DNA from: Dioscorea cayenensis subsp. rotundata
Taxonomy: Eukaryota; Streptophyta; Magnoliopsida; Dioscoreales; Dioscoreaceae
DNA: 64,000 bases
Assembly (NCBI RefSeq): GCF_009730915.1
Contig: NC_052475.1
Location: 21,696,285-21,760,284 of the forward strand
Direction of reading: 5' to 3'
Shown here: positions 22,433 through 34,881 of the stretch, in pieces
Position numbering within the stretch: position 1 is the stretch's first letter
Layout: every line of letters starts with the position of its first letter
Notes under the pieces: model-generated
Seen by the model: only the letters and a program-made list of their open reading frames with translations
Told to the model about the DNA's origin: nothing
Databases searched by the model: none
Position numbers and translations under genes: made by a program

Positions 22433-24840
22433 CCTTTGTCTCTATTTTCTTCTAGGTTTTCCTCACATTGAAGCTAATCAGGTATGTGAGTTCCTAATTA
22501 AAAGGATGTGTGATGCCCGAATTTGCGAAAATTTTTTTGGGGTTTTCCCCCTTTATGTTGTTTGTTTCCGATTTTTTATTTGTAGTGTTTTTCATTTACT
22601 TGTGTTTGTTGATTTAGTTTTTTCTTTTAAATTATTTTTGGGGTCTTGTCCGGTTTTTGTGGTTGCTTGGGATTTGTTTGGGAAAATTTGAGGTTTTCTT
22701 AGGGTTTGGGATAAGGGGATTAGTATCTCATTGTGGCTAGGGTTTGGTTTGGATAAATCAATGAGCTAGTGAATTGTTGATTATTATGAAGGAAAAGTTA
22801 ATTTTTATCTTTTGATTCTTTTTTTTAAATGTTTGAGAAATTATTTTGTCCTCTGATTTGATGTATATACATGCATACATACCATGGTTTTTAATACTCT
22901 ATTTGAAGATCATTTTTATTCCCCCTGATTTATATATATATATATATATATATATTGAGAATTTATACTCTTGTTTTAAATTATAATATCATTCATTTGA
23001 TATAATATATACTTTTAGCCCAAATCCCATAAACATAGCTCAAATTGATCAGGTAACTCATGAACTAATTTTTGTTGTTTAGTGTCAGTTTTAATTAAAA
23101 CAAAGAAGTCCCACTATCGAATAAGTTAAAGACAATTATTTTAAAAAAATATATTTACATATATATATACACTAAAATATTAAAACTTGTACATATATCC
23201 GCATTTGCACATGAAACTTTTCACAAATCTGAAAAAAGGAGATGCTTGTATATGATTATATTATTTCCGTGGATATACACTCAATTATAATCTCTTTTGG
23301 GATATGTATGCAATTTTTCTAAAAAAATTATAAAAATTATTACCATTATCACCCTCCTCTAATTTAATTACCAATTGAACTCCTTCAACAAATTCAATTA
23401 AATTTAGTGATTCGTCCTTTGTTTTTCATCCAAGAAAAGACTTGTTGATTTATATATCTTTTAATTTTTGTTCCATGGTTGAGAGTGGATTGTTTTCTAT
23501 TCATGTGTTACTTGCTTATTCTAATATTTTAGTTTTATTTTTAGATTTGATGGTGTGTCAAAATGATTGAAAATTTATGGCGATAAAGAAATTTGCTCTA
23601 TTACCTCAATTGGATGGCTTCTATTTCCCTTTTAGATTTGATTGTGTATTTATTAGATTTAAATAAATAGGTTGATTGATAAAGCACAAGTTAACCTTCT
23701 TTGTTATGTTTATGTAATTTTTCTAAATACTTTTTATGTAGCTTAAAATTTTTTGAAGTAATTATTGACAAACTTGATCATGATCATATTTTGGTACACC
23801 ACATTGTCAACCAAACATTAAAAAATTGATAAAAGTGTCACTCTTATCTTTTTTAATAATGACCTCCAAAAATATAATCATATTCTAAGTTTATTTTGGG
23901 AAAGCAGACTCAAGTACGTGGATATCTATGTCTTTTTTTATTGCTTTAAAATGTCTTTAAAATTAATCAATAATTGTTTCTTTGAACAATAAAATAGATT
24001 TGCAAATCTAGGAAGAAAATGAATGAAAAGTATAGCATGTGTTGGGCTTCTATATATATGATATATGATATTGAATTAATATCCCTGCATGCTTTTGGCT
24101 TAGTAGATAACATACGGGAGTTTTTATTTTGTTGGTGAGTGGACATTGATTAATTAATTTATATATAATTATATATATATATATATATATATATGTTTGC
24201 TCACCTTAGAACATTAATGCACATGCTCACAATGGAGTAGCAGAACTTGAGAGAATTTAGATCATCAATGATACTAGCCATAGACAGACTAATTATATAG
24301 TTTTGTGGAAGACAAAATTAATTCTATAAGACAAGAGGTATATTACAGCTACAGCTTCAGCTTTGATCATTAATTAATTATATCTATATCTCCATGTGTT
24401 TGGATGGCTTATTAAAGGAATCATTCATGTGGGCAGCAGTAGATATGTGCAAGCTAATTAAGTAGGGAATTATTTAACTCAATAAATCAAAACAAATTCC
24501 TCAATAAATTTGTGTACTTCTAAATTTGAGAAAAAAAACAATGAAATTATTCCCAATACATTTCCCTTAGTAAATTCCTCAATAAATCAAACACGTTATG
24601 GTAGTTATGTATGTCATCCTTCTTTGTGGTTTCTTTGCGGTTTCATGATTTATGTTTTCATTTCATTGTTTTGTTTTATGTTTTGTACTTCAATCAAATT
24701 CAGATGAGAAGAAGGTATATACCATATACATTTTCATCTATGTTTTGTTTCATGATTTGAGGGGAAAGATAGATATCATGTTTTTATTGTTATTTATGTT
24801 CTTTATGTTATTATTAATCAATTAATTGGTTGAATGAAAC

Positions 24841-24887
<47 letters not shown>

Positions 24888-25542
24888 TTGCCAAACCCAA
24901 CTGTTTCATGGTTTCCTTAATTTTCACATTTGTGCACTTCTAAATCTGAGAAACAAAACAATGAAATGCAACTACAGTTTTCAAACCATAATGGGTACTT
25001 TTTTTTCATTTGTTTTCTAAATATTCATAATGGGCTTGCAATAATTTTATAATGATTTGCTCTAAATAACCTATTTATATAACTTGCAGATCTTGTGTTA
25101 GATTTGGATACAGAGAGATCAGTGGAAAAAGTAGAAGCAAGAAGAAAAAGATTAGTTCCTAAAAGTTGAGGTAATTTTTTAAATATTGCCCTGCTTTTAA
25201 TTTGACTTTCTTTCTATACCATTAACCATTGTTATTCAATTGTGATTTGGTTGTTCATTTTACTTGAACTAGGTGTATACTTATTAGGCCTAAGTTTTCA
25301 TATTATATATCATAGTAGTCAAATACAGTGCATTTTTGTTAAATGTTACATTCGTAATTGATCTTATCAGTGTTATGCCCTTGATTGCTTGTGATGAACT
25401 TAGAAGTTCAATTTTTCTGTTAAATCTTGGTCGTGGTTACATTTCTTATAATTTTGGATGTGGTTACAAGTACTTATTGGATAAGGCAAAGTATGATATA
25501 ATTTATAGTATTCTAATTAATTTTCTAATATATTAACCAGAA
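22433..25542. other. AT-rich interior of the CACTA element
   Basis: No further coding sequence is recognised. It contains (TA)n runs near 22935-22957 and 24168-24194 and a (TTA)n run at 24841-24887. A paralogous pair of about 60 bases recurs near 24505-24560 and 24930-24965 ('tgtgcacttctaaatctgagaaa'). Confidence 0.45.
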
Positions 25543-25935
25543 ATGGATAAGAATTGGATGCATAAGTCACGATTGAGTCAAGAATACCTTGATGGAGTCG
25601 AAGAATTTCTCAATTTTGCATTTGACAACTCAAGTGAAGATGATAAAATTATATGCCCTTGCATAAAGTGTGTGAATATTCATTGGCAAACACGTCAAAT
25701 AGTTTTTGAACATCTAGTATGTGATGGAATTCTTCAAGGTTACAAATGTTGGTTTTTCCATGGAGAACGTGTAACGTCATCTACTCAAAAGGCGAGAAAC
25801 ACATTTATAGGTCCATCAAGCTCTGCTTCTCACAACCAAATTTCTCATTTAAGACCAGATAACATGGAAGAATTGTTGCAGGATGCTTTTAACATGCATC
25901 ATGTTGATAACGACGGTTTGCCATCGTTCTTTTAG
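25543..25935 (+). CDS. CACTA transposase-associated domain, truncated
   Basis: An ATG-started frame of 130 codons beginning MDKNWMHKSRLSQEYLDGV. It continues with FLNFAFDNSSEDDKIICPCI and the Cys/His-rich part KCVNIHWQTRQIVFEHLVCDG, then GYKCWFFHGE. This is the N-terminal transposase-associated domain of plant CACTA/En-Spm TNPD-like transposases. The full protein should run on for several hundred residues with the TNP2 domain. Here it ends within the first codons after GLPS, exactly where DNA derived from PIG-A exon 6 starts, so the last residues and the stop are foreign. Non-functional as a transposase. Confidence 0.8.
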   Translation: MDKNWMHKSRLSQEYLDGVEEFLNFAFDNSSEDDKIICPCIKCVNIHWQTRQIVFEHLVCDGILQGYKCWFFHGERVTSSTQKARNTFIGPSSSASHNQISHLRPDNMEELLQDAFNMHHVDNDGLPSFF

Positions 25936-26668
25936 CCACATCATGCCTCATCATGCTAATTTTAATTGTCAACACGAAGGCGAAAGGTTCATTTATTCTG
26001 AGGCCATTAAGTATCCAACAAGACACACACCTTGAAAGATGGTGCAGAAAGTCCTTTTTAGAGCATTGTCTTGCACGGTCATAAACAACCTCTGTTCTTT
26101 TAGCCACATCATGCCAACTATATAGGCTTTTCATCTAAGAGAAAAAAATAAAAGTTTAGAAATTTCATTTTGCCGGGAAGAGTCTGAATAAAATACTTCT
26201 AATTCCAGACTCCAGAGAACAGAAGAATAAACTATAAGTGGAATAGTAATTGACATAGAATGTAAGATAAATCAAATTCACATAGAAAAGTGACTTTAAA
26301 GGCCTAGATACACACTCTGTTATGCATGAGATGTGGATCAATAAATGGAAGCATGTGGATGGCTTTTTTGATAGCTTGCACCATGTCATATGGATCAGGT
26401 TCTGCAAGCACTATCATGTCATCTGGTAGAACCTGCCGTAAGCAACCAAAGGAAAAAGAAATAAGTTCATATAATGACGTAAAGAAGTTTCAGACTGTTG
26501 CAGTAAAAAATAAACAAAAGGTTGAAGATCCTAATTAAAATTAGCATGATGAGGCAATGATTAACAGCTTTCAGTTTTGATGCACGACATGTTCTTTCTC
26601 AGGTATCTCAGATGTGGTGCATGGGCAGGAAAGATCTTTTTCCTAGCTAGAAAGAAAAGAACATGTCG
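25924..26668 (-). pseudogene. scrambled, mostly inverted copy of PIG-A exons 5-7
   Basis: Four joined pieces of the PIG-A gene: (a) about 25924-25949, inverted copy of 33140-33162 (exon 6); (b) about 25945-26531, inverted copy of 32727-33309 (intron 4 end, exon 5, intron 5, exon 6, part of intron 6); (c) 26532-26645, direct copy of about 33293-33406 (intron 6 end and exon 7), with a 5-base loss before the exon 7 acceptor; (d) about 26646-26668, inverted copy of about 33332-33357. Pieces b and c overlap in source, so both arms of an inverted repeat meet near 26531. Differences from the source are few, so the event looks recent. No open frame for GPI transferase function survives. Confidence 0.9.
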
Positions 26669-28180
26669 TGCATTAAAACTTACATGCTTGAAATTACTTA
26701 TCCTAAGAGGGGGAGTCTCCTTGTTTGGCTTTGGGTTTGATACAGAAGTTAGAGAAGTGCTCTTTCTTAGCCTTTAAAACCAAGGCAGTTTACTAGTTAG
26801 GTGAATTTAGGCTATGGACGCGCTTGATATCAAAGTTAATTAAGTATATTAAACTAGAGAAAACCGGAGTCCACTCGCAAAGCTCTCCTTCCCTTTCTTT
26901 TCTTTTTTCCCTTTTCTATTCCTTTGTGTGGATGAAAGATGTAGGAGAAGAATGTTAGGAGTGAGTGTATTAATTTCTGTATTTGTTGAGGGTAAAATGG
27001 TAATTAGATAACACCTAAAATAGCTTCTCTGAAGTGCTTTTATGAGAAGCACCTGTTGAGCAGCTTCTCAAAAAAGCTGTATTTCAGCTTTTTTCACAGC
27101 TTTAGCTTTTGCCCAAAAGCCAATACAAGCATAAATTTTAAAACACAGAAGTGCTTAACTTATAAAAAAACACTTCTGAATTTTAAAAATGCCAATCCAA
27201 ACATGACCTATATCATGGTTGGAAAATATGAGACATGTAAAATTTCAATGTTACTTCTTTTTAAAATAAAAATTCTTTTCTTTGTCCGGTCAACCTTTTA
27301 AGAATTCTAACTTTAGCCAAGAACTCCTCGACTGTTTCTTCTTTTTCAAAACCCTAGGACAAGACAATCTCTATTGGTTATTCTTATAATTTTTTGAATT
27401 TTATTTTAATAATTCATACGGGGAGCGTGCCTCGTGGATCATCAAGTTCAAGTAATCATATTTCTCATTATAGAAGAGCATGAGTTAAATACCTACTTTT
27501 GCCGGGTGGATAAACAACTTTCTTAATTTATTTGTATATAAACCATTGACTCATTGATTCATTGATTAATGTGAAAATTAAACATGTATTTAAGGTATGA
27601 TTTTATTTCACTTCATTATTATTAAAGGGTAAAATTGAGAATAATCATAACTTTGCATGGAAAGCTTATTCATTTTACATTTATTTCAATTACAATATTC
27701 GAGGTGCATATCAAAATTTTGCAAGGAAATACTTTGCAGAGAAAGTGTTTCTCTGCAAGGTACCAAACAGGCTCCCGCCTTTGATAATAGATATTAGGGT
27801 TTTTTTTTAACATACTATTGAAACCGTGTGAACCAACCTGGTTCATTCGATTTATGGCTGAATTGGCCGGTTCATTCGATTTAAGGCCAATTTTTTTTAT
27901 TTAACTAGTTTTGTGGACTAAACTGAACCGGTCTAGTACCCGAGTTCGGTCTTACTTAGTTTGGCATTCCTTAACGAAAATGTCATAAATATTTGAAAAT
28001 TTCGTAGTGATATAAAGAAATAGTGGTAATTTTGAGAGATGCCTCAAACCCACCCTCAAAACAATAAAATAATAATAATAATAATAACATGGTGGACTAA
28101 CATGAAATTTTAGACAAAATCAAATAAATATGTCTTTTTTTTTTTTAATTTCTAAATTTTCTTTCGTTCCTCTTTGATTC
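26669..28180. other. intergenic DNA, MITE-like remnants
   Basis: No gene is supported. The part 27000-27210 has 'cagcttctcaaaaaagctg' and 'agcttttgcccaaaagcc' style palindromes, as in common plant fold-back repeats. Near 27820-27960 lies a stretch of 'ccggttcattcgattta' repeats. Confidence 0.4.
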
Positions 28181-28189
28181 CTCTCGTTG

Positions 28190-29810
28190 GCCACGCGGAG
28201 GGAGGGAATAGCAAGAGAGTTTGCGACTCATTTGAAGGCCAAAGATTGAAACTTTCTCCCTCCTTTCGCAGTTTCTCAGTGTCGTTCCTGATTTGAATTC
28301 CTTTTCAAGTGAGGATCTTTTGTTCTCGATGTGTTTTATATTAAATTGTTTGTTATTGGGGTTTTTCTTGTTGAATATAAGACCTAATTTGGTATCCTAT
28401 GCGTCATTTTTGTTGGATGAAGTTCTGATTTGTTGAAAGTTTTCTGCTTTTTCTTGTTTTCTCTCTCTCTAGGGTTTGGAAGGAGGTGGCTTGATCCTAG
28501 CGTTTCCTGGGACTGTGAGGCTTGCCTCTGATTCCTCTCTTTCCGGTGAGAAACTTGGGTTTCGAAATTTTCCTGTTTTCTTTTCATGTATTTTGAGTTG
28601 ATTCGAAAGCTTGGCTTGATTTAACATTCTGCATTGGTTTTGGGTGTGACTGCTGAAACAGAACTTGTTTTTTTTCTCTATCTCTAGGTTTCCGTTGAAT
28701 TTGTTTAATTGGCTGTTATATCATGGAGAACACTAGTTCTGAGGTTCTAGTTAATAATTGGTTTTAAATATATTTAACTATTTAGAAAATCTTCAAAAAG
28801 CTAATAGGCAACATGTTTGTTGCGTAGGGTGTTTGTTTCGGAGAGTACCTGAGATTAAATTTCAAAGCCAACGCAAAATAAAGGTACAGATAATAACATA
28901 TTAATTTCACATTAATATGCATATACTTGACTTCCCTTAAATGGGGGCGTTTGTCGCTTATTCATCAACAAAAAAAAAAAAAAATCTTCAAAGTTTATGG
29001 GAGGCCTAAGCTGAATCCTAATTTTGCAAAGCCTTTAAATTTTTTAAAATTTAATAGAGCTTCTCTTTCTACCCCAATGTCTTCTAGTTTGGGGGCTTTG
29101 GCTCAGCCAACTAGATGTCTGAATGTGCCTGTTTCAAGCATAGTCCATGAAAGGGTCCCCTTGTTCCTTTCATCCCTTTCGCATTGTAATCTCTTTGTTC
29201 CTGCCAGCTACTCATTGATTGTATTGTATTGGCTTTTTCTTCTGTTTTCATCAATCTTTTGGCTTTGTGTGATATATTGGACCACAGTTGGCTAAAATGT
29301 CCTGAGTGTATAGTCAACTGTTTCCTTACCACTAGTGTTAGCCGTGTTGTTTGAGAATTTGCTGCTTACAATTTTGGCGTAGTGTATTTGGTTCCTTATA
29401 GAACATCATGATCGCATTTATATATTTATAAAATTTGTTATCCCGTGTGCCTTTTTATCCCATCGTTCTTGCAACAAATATTTCAGGCTGTAAACAAGCG
29501 GAACTTGGGGAGCAGTTTGGTTTCAAAATTTAAACTGGTTGGCCTCAGCTTGAGCTCAAGTCTAACCTGAGCTGTCAAATCTTGGCATAGGGTTATTAAA
29601 AAAAAACATACTATCTCTACTATTATGGCTTAACTATCAAATTTTATTTATTATGCTTAACTTGAATGGGTTTACTATTGTTTGAGCTTGAATCATTTAT
29701 AATCAATTATGGCCGTTTTAATTTAAACCTAGCCCATTTTTAATTCAAATGACTTTGAGCAAACCAAAATTAGAGCAGAGTTCAGCATGTTGCATGTCAC
29801 AGAACTAGAA

Positions 29811-29850
<40 letters not shown>

Positions 29851-31067
29851 TGCTCTGCTCTTTATTTCTCTCTGTCAATAGGTCAGCAAAACAACTAAAA
29901 AAGATAACATTCAGCTTGTTAAATCGCGAGAGGGACTTTTGTGTAAAAGTTTGGGTTTAATGTTGAACTTATAAAGCTAAAAGATTAAGGTATAATTTAA
30001 AGTTTAAGTGAAAAATTGCATGTGTTCATTTGAAATTGATGTACTTTTTATGGTATTCCTGAAGTTTGTGCTTCCCATCTATCCATTGATCTCTCTCTGA
30101 ACTGATCTGTTCTGTCAGTTGAAGCACATGGATGCGGTGAGCTGCTGGTTCCTCTTTTTGGTGTTTCTCTGTGTTTTCTCTTGAGATTCATGACTTCCTT
30201 AAGCATGGTGGTTGTTTGATTTTTTCCCTCTTTTTGCAGATGCAACCTGTTTGTTTTGATTTGAATGCCAATTCAGTCAAGTTCTCATAGATGTGAAATT
30301 TAACAGTTTAGTTTAATTATTCACAACATTAGAGACTAGGATTATCTTAAAGCCCTTATTTCAAAAAAGGAATTCTGTGATCATTTTTTTATTTGGGGTT
30401 TGGGTGTTGGCAGTGCGAAGGCAATGGACAGGTGCCAGGGTGAAGATAGCCAATTGTTCTAAGGCTTAAGTTTGCAACTGAAGGTTCTGGGGTTAGCAGT
30501 GGATTTATCCTGCTTGTCCATGCCCATTTCTGAAGGTGCCATTCTTTGGTCCTTATATGGTGTTAATTCTGTTTTGTTTTGTTGTGTTGGAAATTTCATA
30601 TTTTTAGTTTAATTTTGATAATATCAAGTATCAACTGATTGAAATTAGTCAATCAGATAAAACATTTTGCCCTTTTTATGATCTTGTGATCTAAAGTTTC
30701 AGTGTTGACAACTTTGAATGCAATGGAGGGAGGAGGGCTAAGGTTGAAGATAGCTGAGATGGCTCTAATGTGTCTCATGCTTGTGTTTCTCAATGAGAAG
30801 GCCTAGTTCACCTAAAGAAGACATTGGTTTTAGAAGTGGAGAATCCTGCTTATCATTTTCGTTCTTTTAGGTTTTTTTTCTTATTCTGAGGTATATATGG
30901 TTCAGGTGTTTCTTTCAGCTTGTTCTTGTCCTCATGTACATTTGGTGCTTGTTATTGGAGTCAGCTACTATTCTTATTAATTTTTTTTTCACTTTCTTTC
31001 CTCTTAATTTCATTTCTTCCTGTTAAACAGGTCCTCTTTTAGTTCAAGAATTTAGCTCTTAAGGACC
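28190..31067 (+). promoter_or_regulatory. probable 5' leader and leader introns of PIG-A
   Basis: Likely transcription-start region near 28190-28300 (a GC-richer patch after AT-rich DNA). Donor-like sites lie at about 28305 (CAAGTGAGG) and 28555 (CCGGTGAGAAAC). The acceptor of the last leader intron is probably TTAAACAG at 31023-31030, upstream of the ATG at 31068. The (TA)n run at 29814-29846 and several degraded frames in between look non-coding. Inferred only. Confidence 0.4.
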
Positions 31068-33747
31068 ATGGACAAGCAGCTGAGACATAGAATCTTGATG
31101 GTGTCTGACTTTTATTATCCTAATTTTGGTGGTGTAGAAAATCACATCTATTACTTATCCCAGTGTTTGCTTCAGCTTGGTCACAAGGTTAGATTTGTGT
31201 TTGTGATAACTGTCGGCAACTCGATGAATGATTGCTGTTAGAAAGTTTTTTGGACTGTTTTGTCCTTTCATGCCTGCAATATTGTTATTTTGTTGTTTAA
31301 GTTAGTGTTGTAAATGGGTGTTGCAGGTGGTGGTTTTGACACATTCATATGCAAACCGCTCTGGTGTACGATACATGACTGGCAGTCTGAAAGTTTATTA
31401 TATGCCTTGGAGACCTTTTGTTCTGCAAAATACATTGCCAACAATTTATTTGTCCCTTCCCATTATCAGAACTATTCTGATAAGGGAGAGGATAACAGTG
31501 GTTCATGGGCATCAAGCTTTTTCTACACTCTGTCATGAAGCTCTAATGCATGCAAGAACCATGGGTTACAAAGTTGTTTTCACTGATCACTCACTCTATG
31601 GCTTTGCTGATGTGGGAAGCATTCACATGAACAAGGTGTTGCAATTTAGTCTGGCAGACATAGATCAGGCTATATGTGTGTCTCATACCAGCAAGGAGAA
31701 TACAGTCTTGCGGTCTGGCATACCTCCAGAGAAGGTCTTTGTCATTCCAAATGCAGTGGACACTGCTATGTTTACCCCTGCTCACAAGCGGCTTGACTGT
31801 GATACCATCGTCATAGTTGTGATAAGCAGATTGGTCTACCGGAAAGGTGCAGATCTTCTTGTTGAAGTCATTCCAGAAGTTTGCAATTTATTCCCAAATG
31901 TAAGTCATATGACCTAGCTAGATACTTTTTTCTGTTTTAGTTCTACTTTGCCCATTGATTCATAGCATGCCTGTTCTATTTACTCATGTGCTCTGGTTTT
32001 TTTCAATCTTTTCCCGTCATCTGTTGCCTTACACTGATGTTTATGAAGGTTCGGTTTATAGTAGGAGGAGATGGGCCTAAACGTGTGCGTCTTGAAGAAA
32101 TGAGGGAAAAACATTCTCTTCAGGACAGAGTTGACATGTTAGGGGCAGTTCCACATGCACAAGTCCGTTCTGTCTTAATTTCTGGTCATATATTTCTAAA
32201 TAGGTATGCCTTCTGTGCCATTATTTGCATTCCTTGTCCAAAAGCTTAATGTATTCTTCTGTTAGAGTGGACACTATGCAGCCCCTTTTCATTATTGTCT
32301 TCATGTTTCTTATCATTTATATATACTAAATTCATTGCGTTGTGCTTAAAGAGGCTGTGCAATATATCCCTACCTAAAGGTGTCTAACTTGGACAATTGC
32401 TGTTGAAATTATAATGTTAGAAGCTCATTAGCTTTATATCACAATCTGTAGATTTGGCAGAGGAGGCTGGATTTGTTTTCTCTTCTAGAGAGTTCACCTA
32501 TCAAGTTATTGTGATCTATTACATATCATTTGAACTTAATCTGCACATAACTTATGAGTGGATTGTTGTCAGTTCCCTTACAGAAGCATTTTGTATTGCC
32601 ATTCTGGAAGCTGCTAGCTGTGGATTGCTAACTGTGAGCACAAAAGTTGGAGGTGTCCCCGAGGCATGAAATTTGGGGTCTTTATTCTGTCAATTATTTT
32701 TAATGGAGAGTTTATGAAAGCATTGGATCTTCAACCTTTTGTTTATTTTTTACTGCAACAGTCTGAAACTTCTTTACGCCATTATATGAACTTATTTCTT
32801 TTTACTTCTGTTGCTTACGACAGGTTCTACCAGATGACATGATAGTGCTTGCAGAACCTGATCCATATGACATGGTGCAAGCTATCAAAAAAGCCATCCA
32901 CATGCTTCCATTTATTGATCCACATCTCATGCATAACAGAGTGTGTATCTAGGCCTTTAAAGTCACTTTTCTATGTGAATTTGATTTATCTTACATTCTA
33001 TGTCAATTACTATTCCACTTATAGTTTATTCTTCTGTTCTCTGGAGTCTGGAATTAGAAGTATTTTATTCAGACTCTTCCCGGCAAAATGAAATTTCTAA
33101 ACTTTTATTTTATTCTCTTAGATGAAAAGCCTATATAGTTGGCATGATGTGGCTAAAAGAACAGAGGTTGTTTATGACCGTGCAAGACAATGCTCTAAAA
33201 AGGACTTTCTGCACTGTCTTTCAAGGTGTGTGTCTTGTTGGATACTTAATGTCCTCAGAATAAATGAACCTTTCGCCTTCGTGTTGACAATTAAAATTAG
33301 CATGATGAGGCAATGATTAACAGCTTTCAGTTTTGATGCACGACATGTTCTTTTCTTTCTCAGGTATCTCAGATGTGGTGCATGGGCAGGAAAGATCTTT
33401 TTCCTAGTCATGCTTCTCAATTTCTTACTCTTGAGTCTCTTGCAAATATGGCAGGTGACATTATCCTTCTTTTTTGTGTTTAAATTTCATCTACTTTCAT
33501 GTTTTAATGAGAAGATGTTTTGACCTCTTTCATGGCTTGGTCTGAAACAATCACATCATGGATAAGCTTACCATTCTCTCTTTAAAATATCAAACTACAA
33601 ATCCTATTTACTCTTCTTATTTTTCATTTCCTTTAGCCTTGGGAGAATATAGAAGAGGTCCCTGATATGGAGTTAACACAGGATCAACAAGAAGATATAC
33701 AGCTCAATTCTTGTGAGGGTCTTGAACTTGTCTCATTTATTTTGTGA
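31068..33747 (+). CDS. PIGA: GPI N-acetylglucosaminyltransferase catalytic subunit PIG-A
   Basis: Transfers GlcNAc from UDP-GlcNAc to phosphatidylinositol on the cytoplasmic face of the ER, the first step of GPI-anchor synthesis; in plants this is SETH2. Eight coding exons: 31068-31187, 31327-31899, 32049-32203, 32573-32663, 32824-32940, 33122-33225, 33364-33454, 33637-33747, adding to 453 residues with every phase fitting. Seen: [20 protein letters not shown] at the start; [32 protein letters not shown]; the retaining glycosyltransferase EX7E motif in [17 protein letters not shown]; the C-terminal membrane segment [20 protein letters not shown]. Seven introns, six with GT..AG ends; intron 4 starts with GC. 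Exons 5-7 have a scrambled copy 6 kb upstream. The C-terminal 15 or so residues may differ if another exon exists. Confidence 0.94.
32664..32823 (+). other. GC-AG intron (intron 4 of PIG-A)
   Basis: Exon 4 ends GTCCCCGAG and the next bases are GCATGA, not GT. The acceptor is the normal ACGACAG at 32817-32823. The joined reading VGGVPE|VLPDDM matches the conserved PIG-A sequence exactly, so the intron must start here. If unspliced, the frame ends at once (Ala-stop). Confidence 0.8.
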
Positions 33748-34651
33748 AAGTTCTGTTCATTTTTGTTAGCGGCACTCATCAGATGAAATTTTTTTGCTGA
33801 TTGCAAATTTTTTAATATACGAGATGACGGTACATGTTCTCTTGGTGAAGCAAATATTAATTGATAAACATATGTCGCACTTAGCTTCTATTGTCCTTTG
33901 CCCTTAGCTAAAACATGACTCAAGTACTGTGATAAGTATACTATAACCTCTTGTTTAGTTTCAAATTTCACGAATGCCGTTCTGCATTATTAGGATCTAA
34001 TATGAAATCATGCTTCCAGTGAACTCATCTTGTATTCTTTATTAGATCTATAGCTGAATTTTCAATGATAAAAGACAAACCATGGATTACTACTCTGAGC
34101 TGAACTTTACTCATTTACTTTGAAATACCTGAGATAATGAAAGCAAATTTCATGATTAAAACTGTTAAAACTCTTCCTCGTCTATGTGCCAGTCCTATTT
34201 TTTCACTTTCTTGTTTCTTCTCCTTCTCAGGAATAACTATCTGTATTTGTGGAGCTTTGTGGCACAAGAGATGTTCTAATCAAACCAGGCCTATCTAGTA
34301 GTTGGAAGCAGATGAAAGTACGAATTCGGTTGTTTAGAATCTCAGAGAAGCAGATAGTTCATTGAACTGATTATTTGTCAAACATTAACCCACCACCAAT
34401 ACTGTTGAACCTATAATTGATTGATATGGGATTGTGATCTTCATCAGCAGCAAATGGGAAGAAGAAATGCTTAAAAATTATTAGTTTCTGACCTTTCTCA
34501 GTCTGTCCTGTATTGTTCAAGGTATTTTCTTAGTCTTGTTATGTTGTTTTCACCTCAAAATTTTGTACTTTTTATCTATGCTGCAGTTAAATCTTGCCTG
34601 TTATCTAAAATGAAAACCTTGTTTATAAGTACATGAATTTTTTTTTTTTTA
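33748..34651. other. 3' UTR and downstream flank of PIG-A
   Basis: No further conserved coding sequence. A late exon or 3' UTR intron is possible (acceptor-like TTCTCAG near 34225-34231) but nothing protein-like follows. Confidence 0.4.
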
Positions 34652-34881
34652 AATACTCTATTCAGTCATTTTAATATGAGTCAATTTGTCCTTTTGATTC
34701 TTTTAATATGATTTGTTTATAGTATTTTAATTTTTGAGAAATGTAAGTCCTCAAAGGGACCTCTTAAGGGTAAATTATATTATAGAATTAGATTTATATT
34801 TTTCAAAAATTAAAATACGGGCAAATTATATTAAAGGGACCAAATGACAAATTAACTATATTAGAGGGACTAAATAGGGTA
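34652..34881. mobile_element. fold-back MITE-like inverted repeat
   Basis: The left arm (ATACTCTATTCAGTC..TTAATATGA..CAATTTGTCC) pairs with the inverse of the right arm (ATACCCTATTTAGTCCCTCTAATATAG..AATTTGTC). An inner 'attttaatttttgagaaat' block also pairs with its inverse. No coding capacity. T-rich flanks hide any target duplication. Same 'gtccctctaa' style as the element at 16992. Confidence 0.6.

Larger units (their letters stand above)
21592..25926 (+). mobile_element. CACTA (En/Spm) element, 3' end missing
   Basis: The left end at 21592 is CACTACACCAAATTAGGC, a standard CACTA terminus. It is followed by subterminal repeats of GCGGCGTTT/AGCGGGGTTTA words up to about 21920. The element then holds a captured aspartic-protease gene fragment (22113-22432), long AT-rich spacers, and a transposase-associated-domain reading frame (25543-25935). 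The frame and the element are interrupted at about 25926, where a scrambled PIG-A copy begins. No inverted terminus and subterminal repeats were found downstream, so the element is truncated or rearranged. Confidence 0.7.

Noticed and set aside
29370..29386. TTTTGGCGTAGTG as a possible right end of the CACTA element
   Set aside because: It resembles the inverse of the 21592 terminus, but no subterminal GCGGCGTTT repeats lie inside it and the 3 bp flanks do not match.
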